A stretch of DNA of 64,000 nt from Geothrix sp. (lineage in GTDB: Bacteria; Acidobacteriota; Holophagae; Holophagales; Holophagaceae). The position numbers and the translations under genes were made by a program. A model generated the notes under the pieces. That model was not told the origin of the DNA. It was given only the letters and a program-made list of their open reading frames with translations, and searched no databases. The stretch covers positions 1,798,001 through 1,862,000 of the forward strand of contig NZ_JAHRYQ010000001.1 in the NCBI RefSeq assembly GCF_020622065.1, written 5' to 3'. Below, one piece after another: positions 49,460 through 58,210 of the stretch. Position 1 is the stretch's first letter. Each line of letters opens with the position of its first letter.

Positions 49460-50557
49460 CTAACCTTGAGCGCCCCGGAACCAGTCGCTGCCGGACTGGA
49501 ACCCCTTCTGCTTGACCACGATCTGGGCGTGCCGGGCCAGAGCCAGGTCGATGAGCCGGGTCAGCAGGTCCGCATAGGGCACGCCGCTGGCCGCCATCAT
49601 CTTGGGATACATGGAGATGCTGGTGAACCCCGGGATGAAGTTCAGCTCGTTGAGGAAGACCCGCCCCGTGAGCCGCTCCAGGAAGAAATCCACCCGCGCC
49701 ATGCCGTAGCCATCCGAGGCCGCGAAAGCCCTGGCCGCCAGCTTGCGCACCAGGTCGGCCAGTTCCTCGGGGATGTTCGCGGGGATCTCCGTGCGGCTCT
49801 TGCCGTGGAGGTACTTGTCCTCGAAGGTGTAGAACTCGTCGGCCACGATCACTTCGCCCGGCTGCGATACCTGGGGCTCGTCGCCCCCCAGCACCGCCAC
49901 CTCGATCTCGCGGACATCCAGCCCCTGCTCCACCAGCACCCGGCGATCGAAGGTGAAGGCCCGATCCAGGGCCGCCGGCAGGTCTTCGGCGCGCTTCACC
50001 TTCTCCACGCCGATGCTGCTGCCCAGGTTGGCAGGCTTCACGAAGAGGGGCAGGCCGAGTTTGGCGCATTCCGCGAGGCAGACCGCGGCTTCGCGCTGCC
50101 ACCGCTCCTCCGTGAGCCCCACATAGGGCACCACGGGCAGGCCTTCCGATTCCCAGAGGCGCTTGGTGATCCACTTGTCCATGCCTGCGGCCATCGCCAG
50201 CAGCCCCGCCCCCGTGTAGGGCCGGTGCAGCAGCTCCAGGTAGCCCTGGATCTGGCCATCCTCGCCTCCCGCGCCGTGCAGGGCATTGAAGAAGACATCC
50301 GGCAGCGGCGAGGCCTCCGCGCCTTTCTCCAAGGGCAGGAAGGGGTGGTCGCTCCGCTCCGGCAGCTCGCCCGCCGCCAGCCGAGCAAAGGGATCGCCGA
50401 GGACGGCCCACACGCCATTGCGGGCGATGCCCATGGGCCGCACCTGGAACCGCACCGAATCCAGGTGTTCGGCGATGGCCCGGGCCGTGACGATGGAGAC
50501 TTCGTGTTCGGGGGATTCCCCGCCGAAGAGAAGGCCGACGCTCAGTTTCTCGCTCAT
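49460..50557 (-). CDS. ddl: D-alanine-D-alanine ligase family enzyme (Phe variant)
   Basis: 365 aa ATP-grasp ligase for the peptidoglycan terminus. FGGESPEHEVSIVTA starts the fold; LHGAGGEDGQIQGYLE (about 95), FVKPANLGSSIGV (about 175), MARVDFFL (about 300) and NELNFIPGFTSISMYPKM (about 320) are conserved. In the omega loop the usual FYxYxxKY reads FYTFEDKY: the Tyr equivalent to E. coli DdlB Tyr216 is Phe. That change is known to favour D-Ala-D-lactate formation. The genes downstream are envelope-related. Confidence 0.93.
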   Translation of the reverse strand: MSEKLSVGLLFGGESPEHEVSIVTARAIAEHLDSVRFQVRPMGIARNGVWAVLGDPFARLAAGELPERSDHPFLPLEKGAEASPLPDVFFNALHGAGGEDGQIQGYLELLHRPYTGAGLLAMAAGMDKWITKRLWESEGLPVVPYVGLTEERWQREAAVCLAECAKLGLPLFVKPANLGSSIGVEKVKRAEDLPAALDRAFTFDRRVLVEQGLDVREIEVAVLGGDEPQVSQPGEVIVADEFYTFEDKYLHGKSRTEIPANIPEELADLVRKLAARAFAASDGYGMARVDFFLERLTGRVFLNELNFIPGFTSISMYPKMMAASGVPYADLLTRLIDLALARHAQIVVKQKGFQSGSDWFRGAQG

Positions 50558-50621
50558 GGTCCCACTTTAGCACTCGGTCACGGCCCCTCTCGGGCCGGGG
50601 ATCCAGGTCTGGAACGACGCA

Positions 50622-50637
50622 GATCACATTTAAGAAT
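50622..50637 (+). promoter_or_regulatory. Shared motif upstream of the DUF438 operon (candidate NO-responsive operator)
   Basis: GATCACATTTAAGAAT, 62 bp before the start at 50700, one base different from the motif upstream of norB (44977-44992, minus). The AT-rich stretch that follows (TTGATTTATTTACTATG) probably holds the -10 region. Confidence 0.5.
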
Positions 50638-50699
50638 TGTTGATTTATTTACTATGTTATTTCTTCTTCCCGGGGATGGCCCCCCGACGGGAAGACACC

Positions 50700-51947
50700 A
50701 TGAGCGAACTCCTCAACAACCGGGAACACCGGATCGCCACCCTCAAGGAGGTCATCCTCCACCTGCACCGGGGTGAGGCGCCCGAGCAGGTGAAGGGGCG
50801 CCTCGCCCAGCTGGTGGGTGAGGTGGATGCCAGTGAGATCGCCGCCATGGAGCAGTCCCTCATGGCCGACGGCATGAGCCCCGAGGAGGTGAAGTCCATG
50901 TGCGACCTCCACGCGGAGGTGCTCCAGGACACCGTGACGCAGCCCAAGGCCCAGGCGCTGCCTGCGGGGCATCCCGTGGACACCTTCCGCCGGGAGAACC
51001 GGGCTGTGGAAAGCGCCATCGGCACCGCCCGGGAGCAGGTTGCGGCCCTGGAGTCCGTGGCGGACCAGGCCTACCCGACCACCGAGCGACTGGCCGTGCT
51101 GGGGGCCTTCAACGCCCTCATGGATGTGGACAAGCACTACCAGCGCAAGGAGCACCTGGTCTTCTCCGTCCTGGAGCGCCACGGCAACACCGGCCCTTCC
51201 AAGGTCATGTGGGCCAAGGACGACGAGGTGCGCGACCTCCTCAAAGGGGCCATCGAAGTGCTGCGGGAGGAGAGCCTCAGCGGCGCTGAGTTGAAGATCC
51301 TCGTCCCCACGGTGCTGCGTCCCGCCCTGGCCGCGCTGGAATCCATGATCTACAAGGAGGAGACCATCCTGCTGCCCATGTGCCTGGGCCTCTTCACCGA
51401 GGAGGAATGGGGCGAGGTCTGGCGGGACAGCCCGCGCTATGGCTGGTGCCTGGTGGAGCCCGCCGCGGGCTACGCGCCGCCCGTAGCCACCCTCCCCGAG
51501 GATCCCATCCACCTGCCCGAGGCCTCGGCCGTGGCCTTCCCCAGCGGCTCCCTCAGCTTCCAGCAGCTCATCGGCATCTTCTCCTCGCTGCCCGTGGACA
51601 TCACCTTCGTGGACGCGAACGACCGCGTGGCCTTCTTCAGCGAGGGGCCCGACCGGGTCTTCGCCCGCAGCCGCACCATCCTGGGCCGCGAAGTGAAGCA
51701 CTGCCACCCACCCAAGAGCGTGGATGTGGTGGAGCGCATCCTCAGCGACTTCAAGGCTGGCCGCCAGACCGTGGCGGAATTCTGGATCCAGATGCAGGGA
51801 AAGTTCATCCACATCCGCTACTTCGCTGTGCGCGACGAGGCCGGGGCCTACCTGGGCACCCTCGAGGTGACCCAGGACCTCACGCGCCTGCGGGCCCTGG
51901 AGGGGGATCGCCGCCTGCTCGAATACGACGCCCCGGCCCAGGCCTGA
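50700..51947 (+). CDS. DUF438-hemerythrin-PAS protein
   Basis: 415 aa. Residues 1-about 75 are DUF438 (NREHRIATLKEVILHLHRGE...). About 95-230 is a hemerythrin HHE domain (HPVDTFRRENRAVE, DKHYQRKEHLVF, YKEETILLPMCLGLF), a di-iron site for O2 or NO. About 285-405 is a PAS-like domain (FSSLPVDITFVDANDRVAFFSEGPDRVF, HCHPPKSVDVVERIL, IRYFAVRDEAGAYLGTLEVTQD). There is no kinase or output domain. The family is linked to nitrosative stress and [Fe-S] repair. ATG 50700; co-transcribed with the next gene, 7 bp after. Confidence 0.9.
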   Translation: MSELLNNREHRIATLKEVILHLHRGEAPEQVKGRLAQLVGEVDASEIAAMEQSLMADGMSPEEVKSMCDLHAEVLQDTVTQPKAQALPAGHPVDTFRRENRAVESAIGTAREQVAALESVADQAYPTTERLAVLGAFNALMDVDKHYQRKEHLVFSVLERHGNTGPSKVMWAKDDEVRDLLKGAIEVLREESLSGAELKILVPTVLRPALAALESMIYKEETILLPMCLGLFTEEEWGEVWRDSPRYGWCLVEPAAGYAPPVATLPEDPIHLPEASAVAFPSGSLSFQQLIGIFSSLPVDITFVDANDRVAFFSEGPDRVFARSRTILGREVKHCHPPKSVDVVERILSDFKAGRQTVAEFWIQMQGKFIHIRYFAVRDEAGAYLGTLEVTQDLTRLRALEGDRRLLEYDAPAQA

Positions 51948-51954
51948 GGCCCCC

Positions 51955-52467
51955 ATGAACATCACGCCCGAAACGAAGATCGGCGCCTTCCTTGAGGCCC
52001 ACCCCGAGCTGCAGGAGGCCCTCATCGCGCGGGTTCCCGAGTTCGCCAAGCTGCGGAACCCCATCCTCCGCAGGACGGTGGCGAAGCTGGCCACCGTGGA
52101 GCAGGCGGCCCGCGTCGCGGGCCTCCCCACCGCGGAGCTCGTGCGCTTCCTCCGGGAGCTGACCGGCGAAACCACAGCAACCCCCGGCCGGGCCGACGAG
52201 ATCCCGGTTGAGGATCCCCGGCCCGAGTGGGCGCAACCTGCCTCCGTGCGCTCCACCCTGGATGCCGATGGGTTGCTGGCGGCGGGCGAGCACCCTCTGG
52301 CCCGCACCCGCCGGGCCCTGCTGACCCTGGCGCCCGGCGAGGCGCTGCAGCTCCTGAGCCCCTTCCGCCCGGAACCCCTGCTGGAGCAGTTCCGACAGGA
52401 GGGCCTTCCCTGCTGGTGCGAGGCCGAGGGCATGGGCCGCTTCCGCACCTGGATCCTCAAACGCTGA
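51955..52467 (+). CDS. DUF1858-DUF2249 protein
   Basis: 170 aa. The N-terminal DUF1858 (ITPETKIGAFLEAHPELQEALIARVPEFAKL...) resembles the ScdA/RIC N-terminal domain of di-iron repair proteins. The C-terminal DUF2249 (VRSTLDADGLLAAGEHPL..LLTLAPGEALQLLSPFRPEPLLEQFRQEGL) is a TusA-like fold. Both domains turn up beside hemerythrin and NO-reductase genes. It is 7 bp after the DUF438 gene. The likely role is NO or redox stress handling at the cytosolic face; no catalytic residues can be named. Confidence 0.88.
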   Translation: MNITPETKIGAFLEAHPELQEALIARVPEFAKLRNPILRRTVAKLATVEQAARVAGLPTAELVRFLRELTGETTATPGRADEIPVEDPRPEWAQPASVRSTLDADGLLAAGEHPLARTRRALLTLAPGEALQLLSPFRPEPLLEQFRQEGLPCWCEAEGMGRFRTWILKR

Positions 52468-52544
52468 GGCAGGCCGGAGGGACCTTTGATCCTGGGGCCA
52501 GCCCGGATGCGCTAGGCTGATTCCCCATCCTTGTCGGAGTGACC

Positions 52545-53027
52545 GTGCGGTCGGCCATTTATCCAGGCTCCTTTGATCCCGTGACCCTCGGTCACTGGGA
52601 CCTCATCCAGCGGGCGGCGAAGCTCGTGGACCGGCTCGTGGTGGCCGTCCTCCACAACCCCGCCAAGTCCCCCGCCTTCAGCGTGGATGAACGGGTCGCC
52701 ATGCTGAAGGAACTCACGGCCACCCTGCCCCAGGTGGAAGTGACCACCTTCCATGGCCTGCTGGTGGACTTCGCCAAGGCGCAGAACGCCCAGTTCATCA
52801 TCCGGGGCGTGAGGGCCTTCAGCGATTTCGAATACGAGTTCCAGATGGCTCTCATGAATCGGAAGCTGGCCCCGGAGCTGGAGACCGTCTTCCTCATGCC
52901 CAAGGAAAAGTACAGCGCCGTGAGCAGCCGCTTCGTCCGTGAGATCGGCAGCATGGGCGGCAACTTGTCGGAACTGGTGCCCGAGATCCTGCGGACCCGC
53001 ATCTCGGAGCGGCTCCTCAAGGGGTAG
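52545..53027 (+). CDS. coaD: Phosphopantetheine adenylyltransferase
   Basis: 160 aa nucleotidyltransferase making dephospho-CoA from 4'-phosphopantetheine and ATP. AIYPGSFDPVTLGHWDLI is the (H/T)xGH-containing N-terminal motif; IIRGVRAFSDFEYEFQMALMNRKL and AVSSRFVREIGSMGG are family blocks. GTG 52545 is chosen because GGAG is five bases upstream and the protein then begins like other CoaD; GTG 52539 would add two residues. Single-gene unit ending in a strong hairpin. Confidence 0.95.
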   Translation: MRSAIYPGSFDPVTLGHWDLIQRAAKLVDRLVVAVLHNPAKSPAFSVDERVAMLKELTATLPQVEVTTFHGLLVDFAKAQNAQFIIRGVRAFSDFEYEFQMALMNRKLAPELETVFLMPKEKYSAVSSRFVREIGSMGGNLSELVPEILRTRISERLLKG

Positions 53028-53064
53028 AAGCCGAGGGGGCGGCCGGGGCCGCCCCCTCGGCTTC
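53027..53064. terminator. Bidirectional terminator hairpin between coaD and the cytochrome gene
   Basis: A perfect stem of about 17 bp: GAAGCCGAGGGGGCGGC (53027-53043) pairs with 53048-53064 across a 4-base loop. It begins at the last base of the coaD stop and ends two bases before the cytochrome stop, so it can serve both converging genes. Confidence 0.75.
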
Positions 53065-53065
53065 C

Positions 53066-55843
53066 TCATTTGAAGGTCATGTGGACCACCCGCACATCAG
53101 CGATCTTGCCGGCGGAATGGCAGAGGAAGCACTGCTCCTGCCGCACGAACTTGCCCCCGGCGGTGACGCTGGCACGGCTGCCGTAGAAGGTGCCGCCGTT
53201 GGTCTGCATGTGCGCGATGGCCAGGGAGCTGTCGTGGCAGTTGGAGCAGGCGGCCACATACGGGGAGTTCACCAGGGTGGTGCCTGCGGCCGCGGTGGTG
53301 GCGCCGGTGTTGGCGTTGTAGCTGAAGCCGGTCCCGAAGGCGAAGCCTGAACCGAAGGCCGCCGCGTAGGGGGACCAGTAGACACCGGGGATCGGCTCGC
53401 TGCCCGTGACGACCACATTCACCGGCGTGGGGACCGTGCCGGTGGCGACGGTGGTCCAGAGCAGGTCCGGCAGCTCGCCCGCATTGGTGGAGAGGCCGAA
53501 GTCGTAGGTGCCGGGAAGGTGGCAGGCCTCGCAGTTGTTCAGAACGCCCGGATAGGTGGTCTTCCAGTAGGTATCACCCGCGGAGGCTTCCCAGGAGAAC
53601 TTGGCCTGCCGCTTGCCCGCGCCGTGGATGGCGTGGACGAAGTCCTTCATGTTCACGCCCCAGCCGTTGTTCACCCGCTGGCCGTTGTGGCAGAACTCGC
53701 AGGTCTGGGGATCGTTGCGCTGGCCCGCATGGAAGGCCTTGGTGGTGAACACGCCCATGGCGCCGTGGCAGTCCAGGCACTTCGCGTTCGCCACGATGGT
53801 GCGTCGGGCGGTGTTCGCGGGCCCCGTGGTCGTGCTTCCGGCGTTGAGCGGGAAACCGGCAGGCAGGGTCCCGCTGATGACCTTCGAGACATTGGGGGCC
53901 GGCACGCTGAGGCCGCCCTGCCCTGTTCCCGGCGAGCCCGCGACCCGCGGGATATAGGGGTATCCGGGCACATTGGTCTGGGTCAGGGGCTGGGTGAGCG
54001 TCAGGGCGTAGGTGTAGCCGATGCCCCCCGTGACCATCCCGGCGCTGGTGGGGATGTTCACGCCGGTCATGGTCAGCGTGTAGTAGCCGCTCGCATCCGG
54101 AGTGGCGCTCAGGGTGCCCTGGGCCGAGGCCGCCAGGGCCGCCCCGCCCATGTCCAGGTTGTCGCCGCGCCAGATGTTCTTGAGGTAGGTGCTGGCGGTG
54201 GCGTTCCAGTCTGCCGGATTGGCGATGCCGTCCTGGGGCACGGAGAAGGCGATGTAGAAGCTGGGGCCTCCCACGAAGTTGTCCATCATCTCCGTGACGG
54301 AGCCCGCAGCGTAGGTGTTGAAGACCACGGGCGCGCCATCCTTGAGGAACCGGAAGGTGAAGACCGGCTTGGCGGCGGCGTTGAGGGTCACGCTCTTCAG
54401 ATCCCAGGTCACCTTGCTGGCCCCGGGAGGCAGGTTGTTGAGGAACGCTCCGACGAACGACGCGTTGGTGTTGTTGTTGGTCCCGCCCGTATTCCAGATG
54501 TTGGCGGGATCCGGTGGCACCACGGGCAGGTGGTTGAGCTTGACGCCCGCGGCCCCGTGGCAGCTGGAGCAGTTGACATCCGAGGTGGCCGCGCCTCCGG
54601 CATGGTTGGCGCCAGTCGTCCAATCCACGCGGTCATGGCACCCGCCGCAGGCGAAGCGGCTGGGATTGTTGAACCAGTTGTCGCCCTGCGGCGTGGTTGC
54701 GCTGGCGCTGTGGCACTTCACGCAGTTGCGGTGATCCTGGGGATAGGTGACCTCGTTGAACCCGATGCCGCCATAGGCGTAGCCGGTCTTGGTCAGTTCC
54801 TCCCCCATGTGGATCCGGTGGATGAAGGAGGGGAAGTCGCCCGATGCGTGGCCGTTGAGCTTGCCCGTCTCGCCGGACACCGTGATGGCGGTCACCGTGG
54901 CTTCGGCCCGCCCGTACTTGCGCTGATCGTTGTGGCAGATCACGCAGTAGCGGGTGTCCTGGCGACCGCTGCCGTGGAACTCGAACTTGGCATGGCAGCT
55001 GAAGCAGGACGACACATCGACGATCTCCCGCTGCTCGTTGGCGGCCGTGACCGCGGCACCCGTGGCGGGGATGAAGTCATAGGCTGCGTTGGCCGGATTC
55101 AGGATGGGTACCGAAACGACACCGCTGTTGAAGGCATCCGGGGTGTTGGTGCCCGTGCCACGAGCGGTACCGCCGACGAATACGGTCAGGCGGTGCGTCA
55201 GGTTGGGGTTGTAACTCACATCGCCCAGGTCGGCCTTGATGTTGGCGCCTGTGTAGGTCGCGGCATCCAGCAGGGCCTGGGTCTGGGTGATGTCCCGGCG
55301 GAAGGTGTAGCGGTAGGAGCCGTCGCCATTGTCGACCAGGGTTCCGATGTTGTCCGTGGTGGGCCGGGTGGGAACCCAGGTCGCGGGCGCCGCGGCCGTC
55401 GGGTTGGCAGTCACGATGTAATTGACCCAGATGCTCGGGCTTCCATTGGCGCCGGGCACCAGCTTGGCGAGCCCGAAGGCCATGTTGGCATAGCTGGCGA
55501 AGGCCGCCGAGGAGGCCTGGCTCTTGAACCCGAGGCCCTTGACCGGCACATTGTGGCCGTCGGTGACGGTGAAGGTCACCACCGGCGGAGAGCTGATCTG
55601 CATGCTGGTGACCGTGGCCTTGAGGGTCAGGGCGCCCCACTCGTCGGGCGTGTAGGTGGTGGCATCGATGGCGTATCCCGCGCCCGGCGCGCCGTTGGAA
55701 CCGTCGGACCCGTTGGTGCCATTGGTCCCGTTCGTTCCGTTGAGGCCGTTCTGTCCGGCCGATCCCCTGCATCCGGCGATCGCCAGGGTGAGGGAGACCG
55801 CCACGGCCAGACCCCAGAACCCCTTGCGTGTGACGGGTTTCAT
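53066..55843 (-). CDS. OmcA/MtrC-family decaheme c-type cytochrome, lipoprotein
   Basis: 925 aa outer-surface electron carrier. ATG 55843 has AAAGGAGG upstream. The signal peptide ends in the lipobox LAIAGC. A collagen-like stretch of Gly-x-Asn/Gly-x-x repeats follows (GTNGTNGTNGSDG), then beta-rich domains. Ten CxxCH haem sites are present in two groups of five: CFSCH, CVICH, CVKCH, CGGCH, CSSCH, then CLDCH, CEFCH, CEACH, CSNCH, CFLCH. This is the MtrC/OmcA pattern, used to pass electrons to Fe(III), Mn(IV) or electrodes. No MtrA/B-type partner is in the window. The promoter region is AT-rich. Confidence 0.93.
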   Translation of the reverse strand: MKPVTRKGFWGLAVAVSLTLAIAGCRGSAGQNGLNGTNGTNGTNGSDGSNGAPGAGYAIDATTYTPDEWGALTLKATVTSMQISSPPVVTFTVTDGHNVPVKGLGFKSQASSAAFASYANMAFGLAKLVPGANGSPSIWVNYIVTANPTAAAPATWVPTRPTTDNIGTLVDNGDGSYRYTFRRDITQTQALLDAATYTGANIKADLGDVSYNPNLTHRLTVFVGGTARGTGTNTPDAFNSGVVSVPILNPANAAYDFIPATGAAVTAANEQREIVDVSSCFSCHAKFEFHGSGRQDTRYCVICHNDQRKYGRAEATVTAITVSGETGKLNGHASGDFPSFIHRIHMGEELTKTGYAYGGIGFNEVTYPQDHRNCVKCHSASATTPQGDNWFNNPSRFACGGCHDRVDWTTGANHAGGAATSDVNCSSCHGAAGVKLNHLPVVPPDPANIWNTGGTNNNTNASFVGAFLNNLPPGASKVTWDLKSVTLNAAAKPVFTFRFLKDGAPVVFNTYAAGSVTEMMDNFVGGPSFYIAFSVPQDGIANPADWNATASTYLKNIWRGDNLDMGGAALAASAQGTLSATPDASGYYTLTMTGVNIPTSAGMVTGGIGYTYALTLTQPLTQTNVPGYPYIPRVAGSPGTGQGGLSVPAPNVSKVISGTLPAGFPLNAGSTTTGPANTARRTIVANAKCLDCHGAMGVFTTKAFHAGQRNDPQTCEFCHNGQRVNNGWGVNMKDFVHAIHGAGKRQAKFSWEASAGDTYWKTTYPGVLNNCEACHLPGTYDFGLSTNAGELPDLLWTTVATGTVPTPVNVVVTGSEPIPGVYWSPYAAAFGSGFAFGTGFSYNANTGATTAAAGTTLVNSPYVAACSNCHDSSLAIAHMQTNGGTFYGSRASVTAGGKFVRQEQCFLCHSAGKIADVRVVHMTFK

Positions 55844-56115
55844 ACGACCTCCTTTGGACATGGCTGATGTTGCTGCATGGCTTGACGGGAACTCTCGAGG
55901 GTCGAAGCTGCGACCTGGATCGGTTGGAATCGCAGATTGCTAATTTAATTAATATTATTAATATCAATACTTAAATCAATCGTACGACATGATAGAACCT
56001 CTCTGATCCGAGACCTGGACCGGCTTCAGGTGGCATTGAAACTTAATTTAGGCTTTATGGAACCGGGCGGAAGCCCCCCCGGTGAAATAACGGCACCTCC
56101 CTGGGGGGAGCGCCT
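55844..56115. promoter_or_regulatory. AT-rich promoter region of the decaheme cytochrome
   Basis: About 272 bp without a gene between the cytochrome start and the recG end. The block 55937-55982 is almost pure A/T, with nested palindromes (ATTAATATTATTAAT). On the minus strand TTGATT followed 17 bp later by AATATT is a possible promoter. A hairpin with CCCC/GGGG arms near 56070-56110 probably ends recG. Confidence 0.45.
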
Positions 56116-58200
56116 TCAGCTGATCTCCGCCAGCCTCAGCCGGACCTGTTCCCGCTTCAGCCAGGCTGCCTGCGCGTCGCTGAGGCCCAGGGCCAGGGTG
56201 CGGTCGGCGGCCTCCCGGCAGCGGGCCAGGAGGCGACGGTCCCGCACCAGATCGGCCACCTGGAACTGAGGAAGCCCCGCCTGGCGCACACCGAAGAACT
56301 CTCCGGGCCCCCGCAGTTCCAGATCGCGCTGGGCGATGCGGAAGCCATCCTGGGTCTCCACCAGCGTCTGCAGCCGTTCGGTCTCGGAACCGCTGATCAT
56401 GAGGAAGTGGCTGCGGTGGGCGCCGCGGCCCACCCGGCCCCGCAACTGGTGGAGCTGGCTCAGGCCGAAGCGCTCGGCGTGATCCACCACCATCACCGTG
56501 GCGTTGGGCACATCCACCCCCACCTCGATGACCGTCGTGGCCAGGAGGATCTTCGCCTCGCCCGCCACGAAGCGCCCCATGCGGGCCGCCATCTCGTCAG
56601 CCTTCAGGCGGCCATGGACCACCTCGATCCCCTCGTCGGGGAAGATGCTTCGCAGCAGGGCCTCCATGGCCTGGATGTCGCGCAACTGCACTTTGCCTTC
56701 ATCGGAGGGATCGATGCTGGGGCTCACCACGAAGGCCTGGCGGCCCTCGGCCAGCTCGCGGCGCACCTGCTCCCAGGCCCGCTCGGCGGCGTCCGGCTTG
56801 TGCAGCTTGGTGGTGATGGGCTGGCGGCCCGGCGGCAGCTCATCCAGCACGCTCTGGTCCAGATCGCCGAAGACCGCCAGGGCGAGCGAGCGCGGGATGG
56901 GCGTGGCGCTCATCACCAGCCAGTGGGGGTCGCCCCCCTTCTCCTTCAGGGCCTCCCGCTGCTTCACCCCGAAGCGGTGCTGCTCGTCCACCACCACCAG
57001 CTGCAGCCGATGGAAGGCGACCGTCTCCTGGAACAGCGCGTGGGTGCCGACCACATAGCGGGCCTCGCCGCTGGCGATGCGGGCGAGCGCAGCCCGCTTC
57101 TCCGCCGCCTTCATGCCGCCCAGCAGCAGTTGAAGAGAATCGGCCCGGTCGCCCAGGTAGCGCCGGAAGCTGGCGGCGTGCTGGCGGGCCAGCACTTCCG
57201 TCGGCACCAGCAGCGCCCCCTGCCCTCCGGTCTCCGCGACCATCGCCATCGACAGCAAAGCCACCAGCGTCTTGCCGCTGCCCACATCGCCCTGGAGCAG
57301 GCGGTTCATGACACGGCCCGAGGTGAGGTCGGCCACGATGTCCTTGAAGGCCCGCCGCTGGGCCCCGGTCAGCCGGAAGGGGAGGAACGACCTGAGGCGC
57401 TCGCGCAGCTCGGGCGAAGTGGGCACCACCAGGCCCTGGCGCTTGAGGCGGCCGGCCCGGCGCAGGGCCACGCCCAGCGAAAAGGCGAAGAGCTCCTCGG
57501 CGGCCAGCCGCTGATGGGCCGGTGAGTCGCCGGATTCCAGCAGCGCGGGATCGCTGTCGTCGGGTGGATCATGCAGCAGGCGGAAGGCGGCCAGGGGCTC
57601 AGGAAGGTCCCTGGACAGCTCCAGCGGCAGCCATTCTTCCGGCGGATGGGCCCGCCCTAGAGCCTCCTGGGCCAGCTTCTGGCGGACCCGCCCCGTGAGC
57701 GGCCCCAGCTTCCGGTACAGGGGGAGGTAGCGCCGGACCCAGCCGATGTCCTCCTCCCGGCCCATCTGCTCGAACTGTGGCCCTCGCATCTCCAGGCCGT
57801 GGCGACCCACGAAGAGTGAGCCGAAGGCCAGCACGCGGTCGCCCACCTTGAGCGCACGCGCCAGGTAGGGCTGGTTGAACCAAATCAGGCGCAGGGTGCC
57901 GGTCCCATCGTCGAGCAGCGCCTCGGTGAGGGCCATGCGCTGCACCCGCGTGGTGCTCTGCCGCAGGTCGCGCACAGTGCCCAGCACCGTCACCAGGCCG
58001 GGGTCCGCCGCTTCGAAGCCCCGCATCTCGAGGCTGCCCAGGGGTCGCAGGCTGCCGCGGTCCACATAGCGGTAGGGCAGGCTCCACAGCAGGTCGCGCA
58101 GGCTGTCGATGCCGGCTTCCTGCAGCGCGGCCGCCCGCGCCGGTCCCAGGCCCCGGAGGACCGTGACCTTGGACGACAGGGGGAGCGGGGCAAGCGACAT
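56116..58200 (-). CDS. recG: ATP-dependent DNA helicase RecG
   Basis: 694 aa from ATG 58200; an adjacent in-frame GTG at 58203 would add one residue. The N-terminal wedge/OB domain (about 1-250) handles branched DNA. Helicase motifs: I GDVGSGKTLVAL (about 300), II VVDEQHRFGV (about 400, DEQH variant of DEAH), III MSATPIPRSLAL (about 432), VI QLRGRVGRGAHRSHF (about 590). It reverses stalled forks and processes Holliday junctions. The upstream DUF1835-like gene lies 10 bp away on the same strand. Confidence 0.95.
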   Translation of the reverse strand: MSLAPLPLSSKVTVLRGLGPARAAALQEAGIDSLRDLLWSLPYRYVDRGSLRPLGSLEMRGFEAADPGLVTVLGTVRDLRQSTTRVQRMALTEALLDDGTGTLRLIWFNQPYLARALKVGDRVLAFGSLFVGRHGLEMRGPQFEQMGREEDIGWVRRYLPLYRKLGPLTGRVRQKLAQEALGRAHPPEEWLPLELSRDLPEPLAAFRLLHDPPDDSDPALLESGDSPAHQRLAAEELFAFSLGVALRRAGRLKRQGLVVPTSPELRERLRSFLPFRLTGAQRRAFKDIVADLTSGRVMNRLLQGDVGSGKTLVALLSMAMVAETGGQGALLVPTEVLARQHAASFRRYLGDRADSLQLLLGGMKAAEKRAALARIASGEARYVVGTHALFQETVAFHRLQLVVVDEQHRFGVKQREALKEKGGDPHWLVMSATPIPRSLALAVFGDLDQSVLDELPPGRQPITTKLHKPDAAERAWEQVRRELAEGRQAFVVSPSIDPSDEGKVQLRDIQAMEALLRSIFPDEGIEVVHGRLKADEMAARMGRFVAGEAKILLATTVIEVGVDVPNATVMVVDHAERFGLSQLHQLRGRVGRGAHRSHFLMISGSETERLQTLVETQDGFRIAQRDLELRGPGEFFGVRQAGLPQFQVADLVRDRRLLARCREAADRTLALGLSDAQAAWLKREQVRLRLAEIS

Positions 58201-58210
58201 CACGGAAGGT

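Noticed and set aside
53027-53064. GC-rich hairpin considered as a regulatory RNA
   Set aside because: It lies exactly between two converging stop codons, so a shared terminator explains it.
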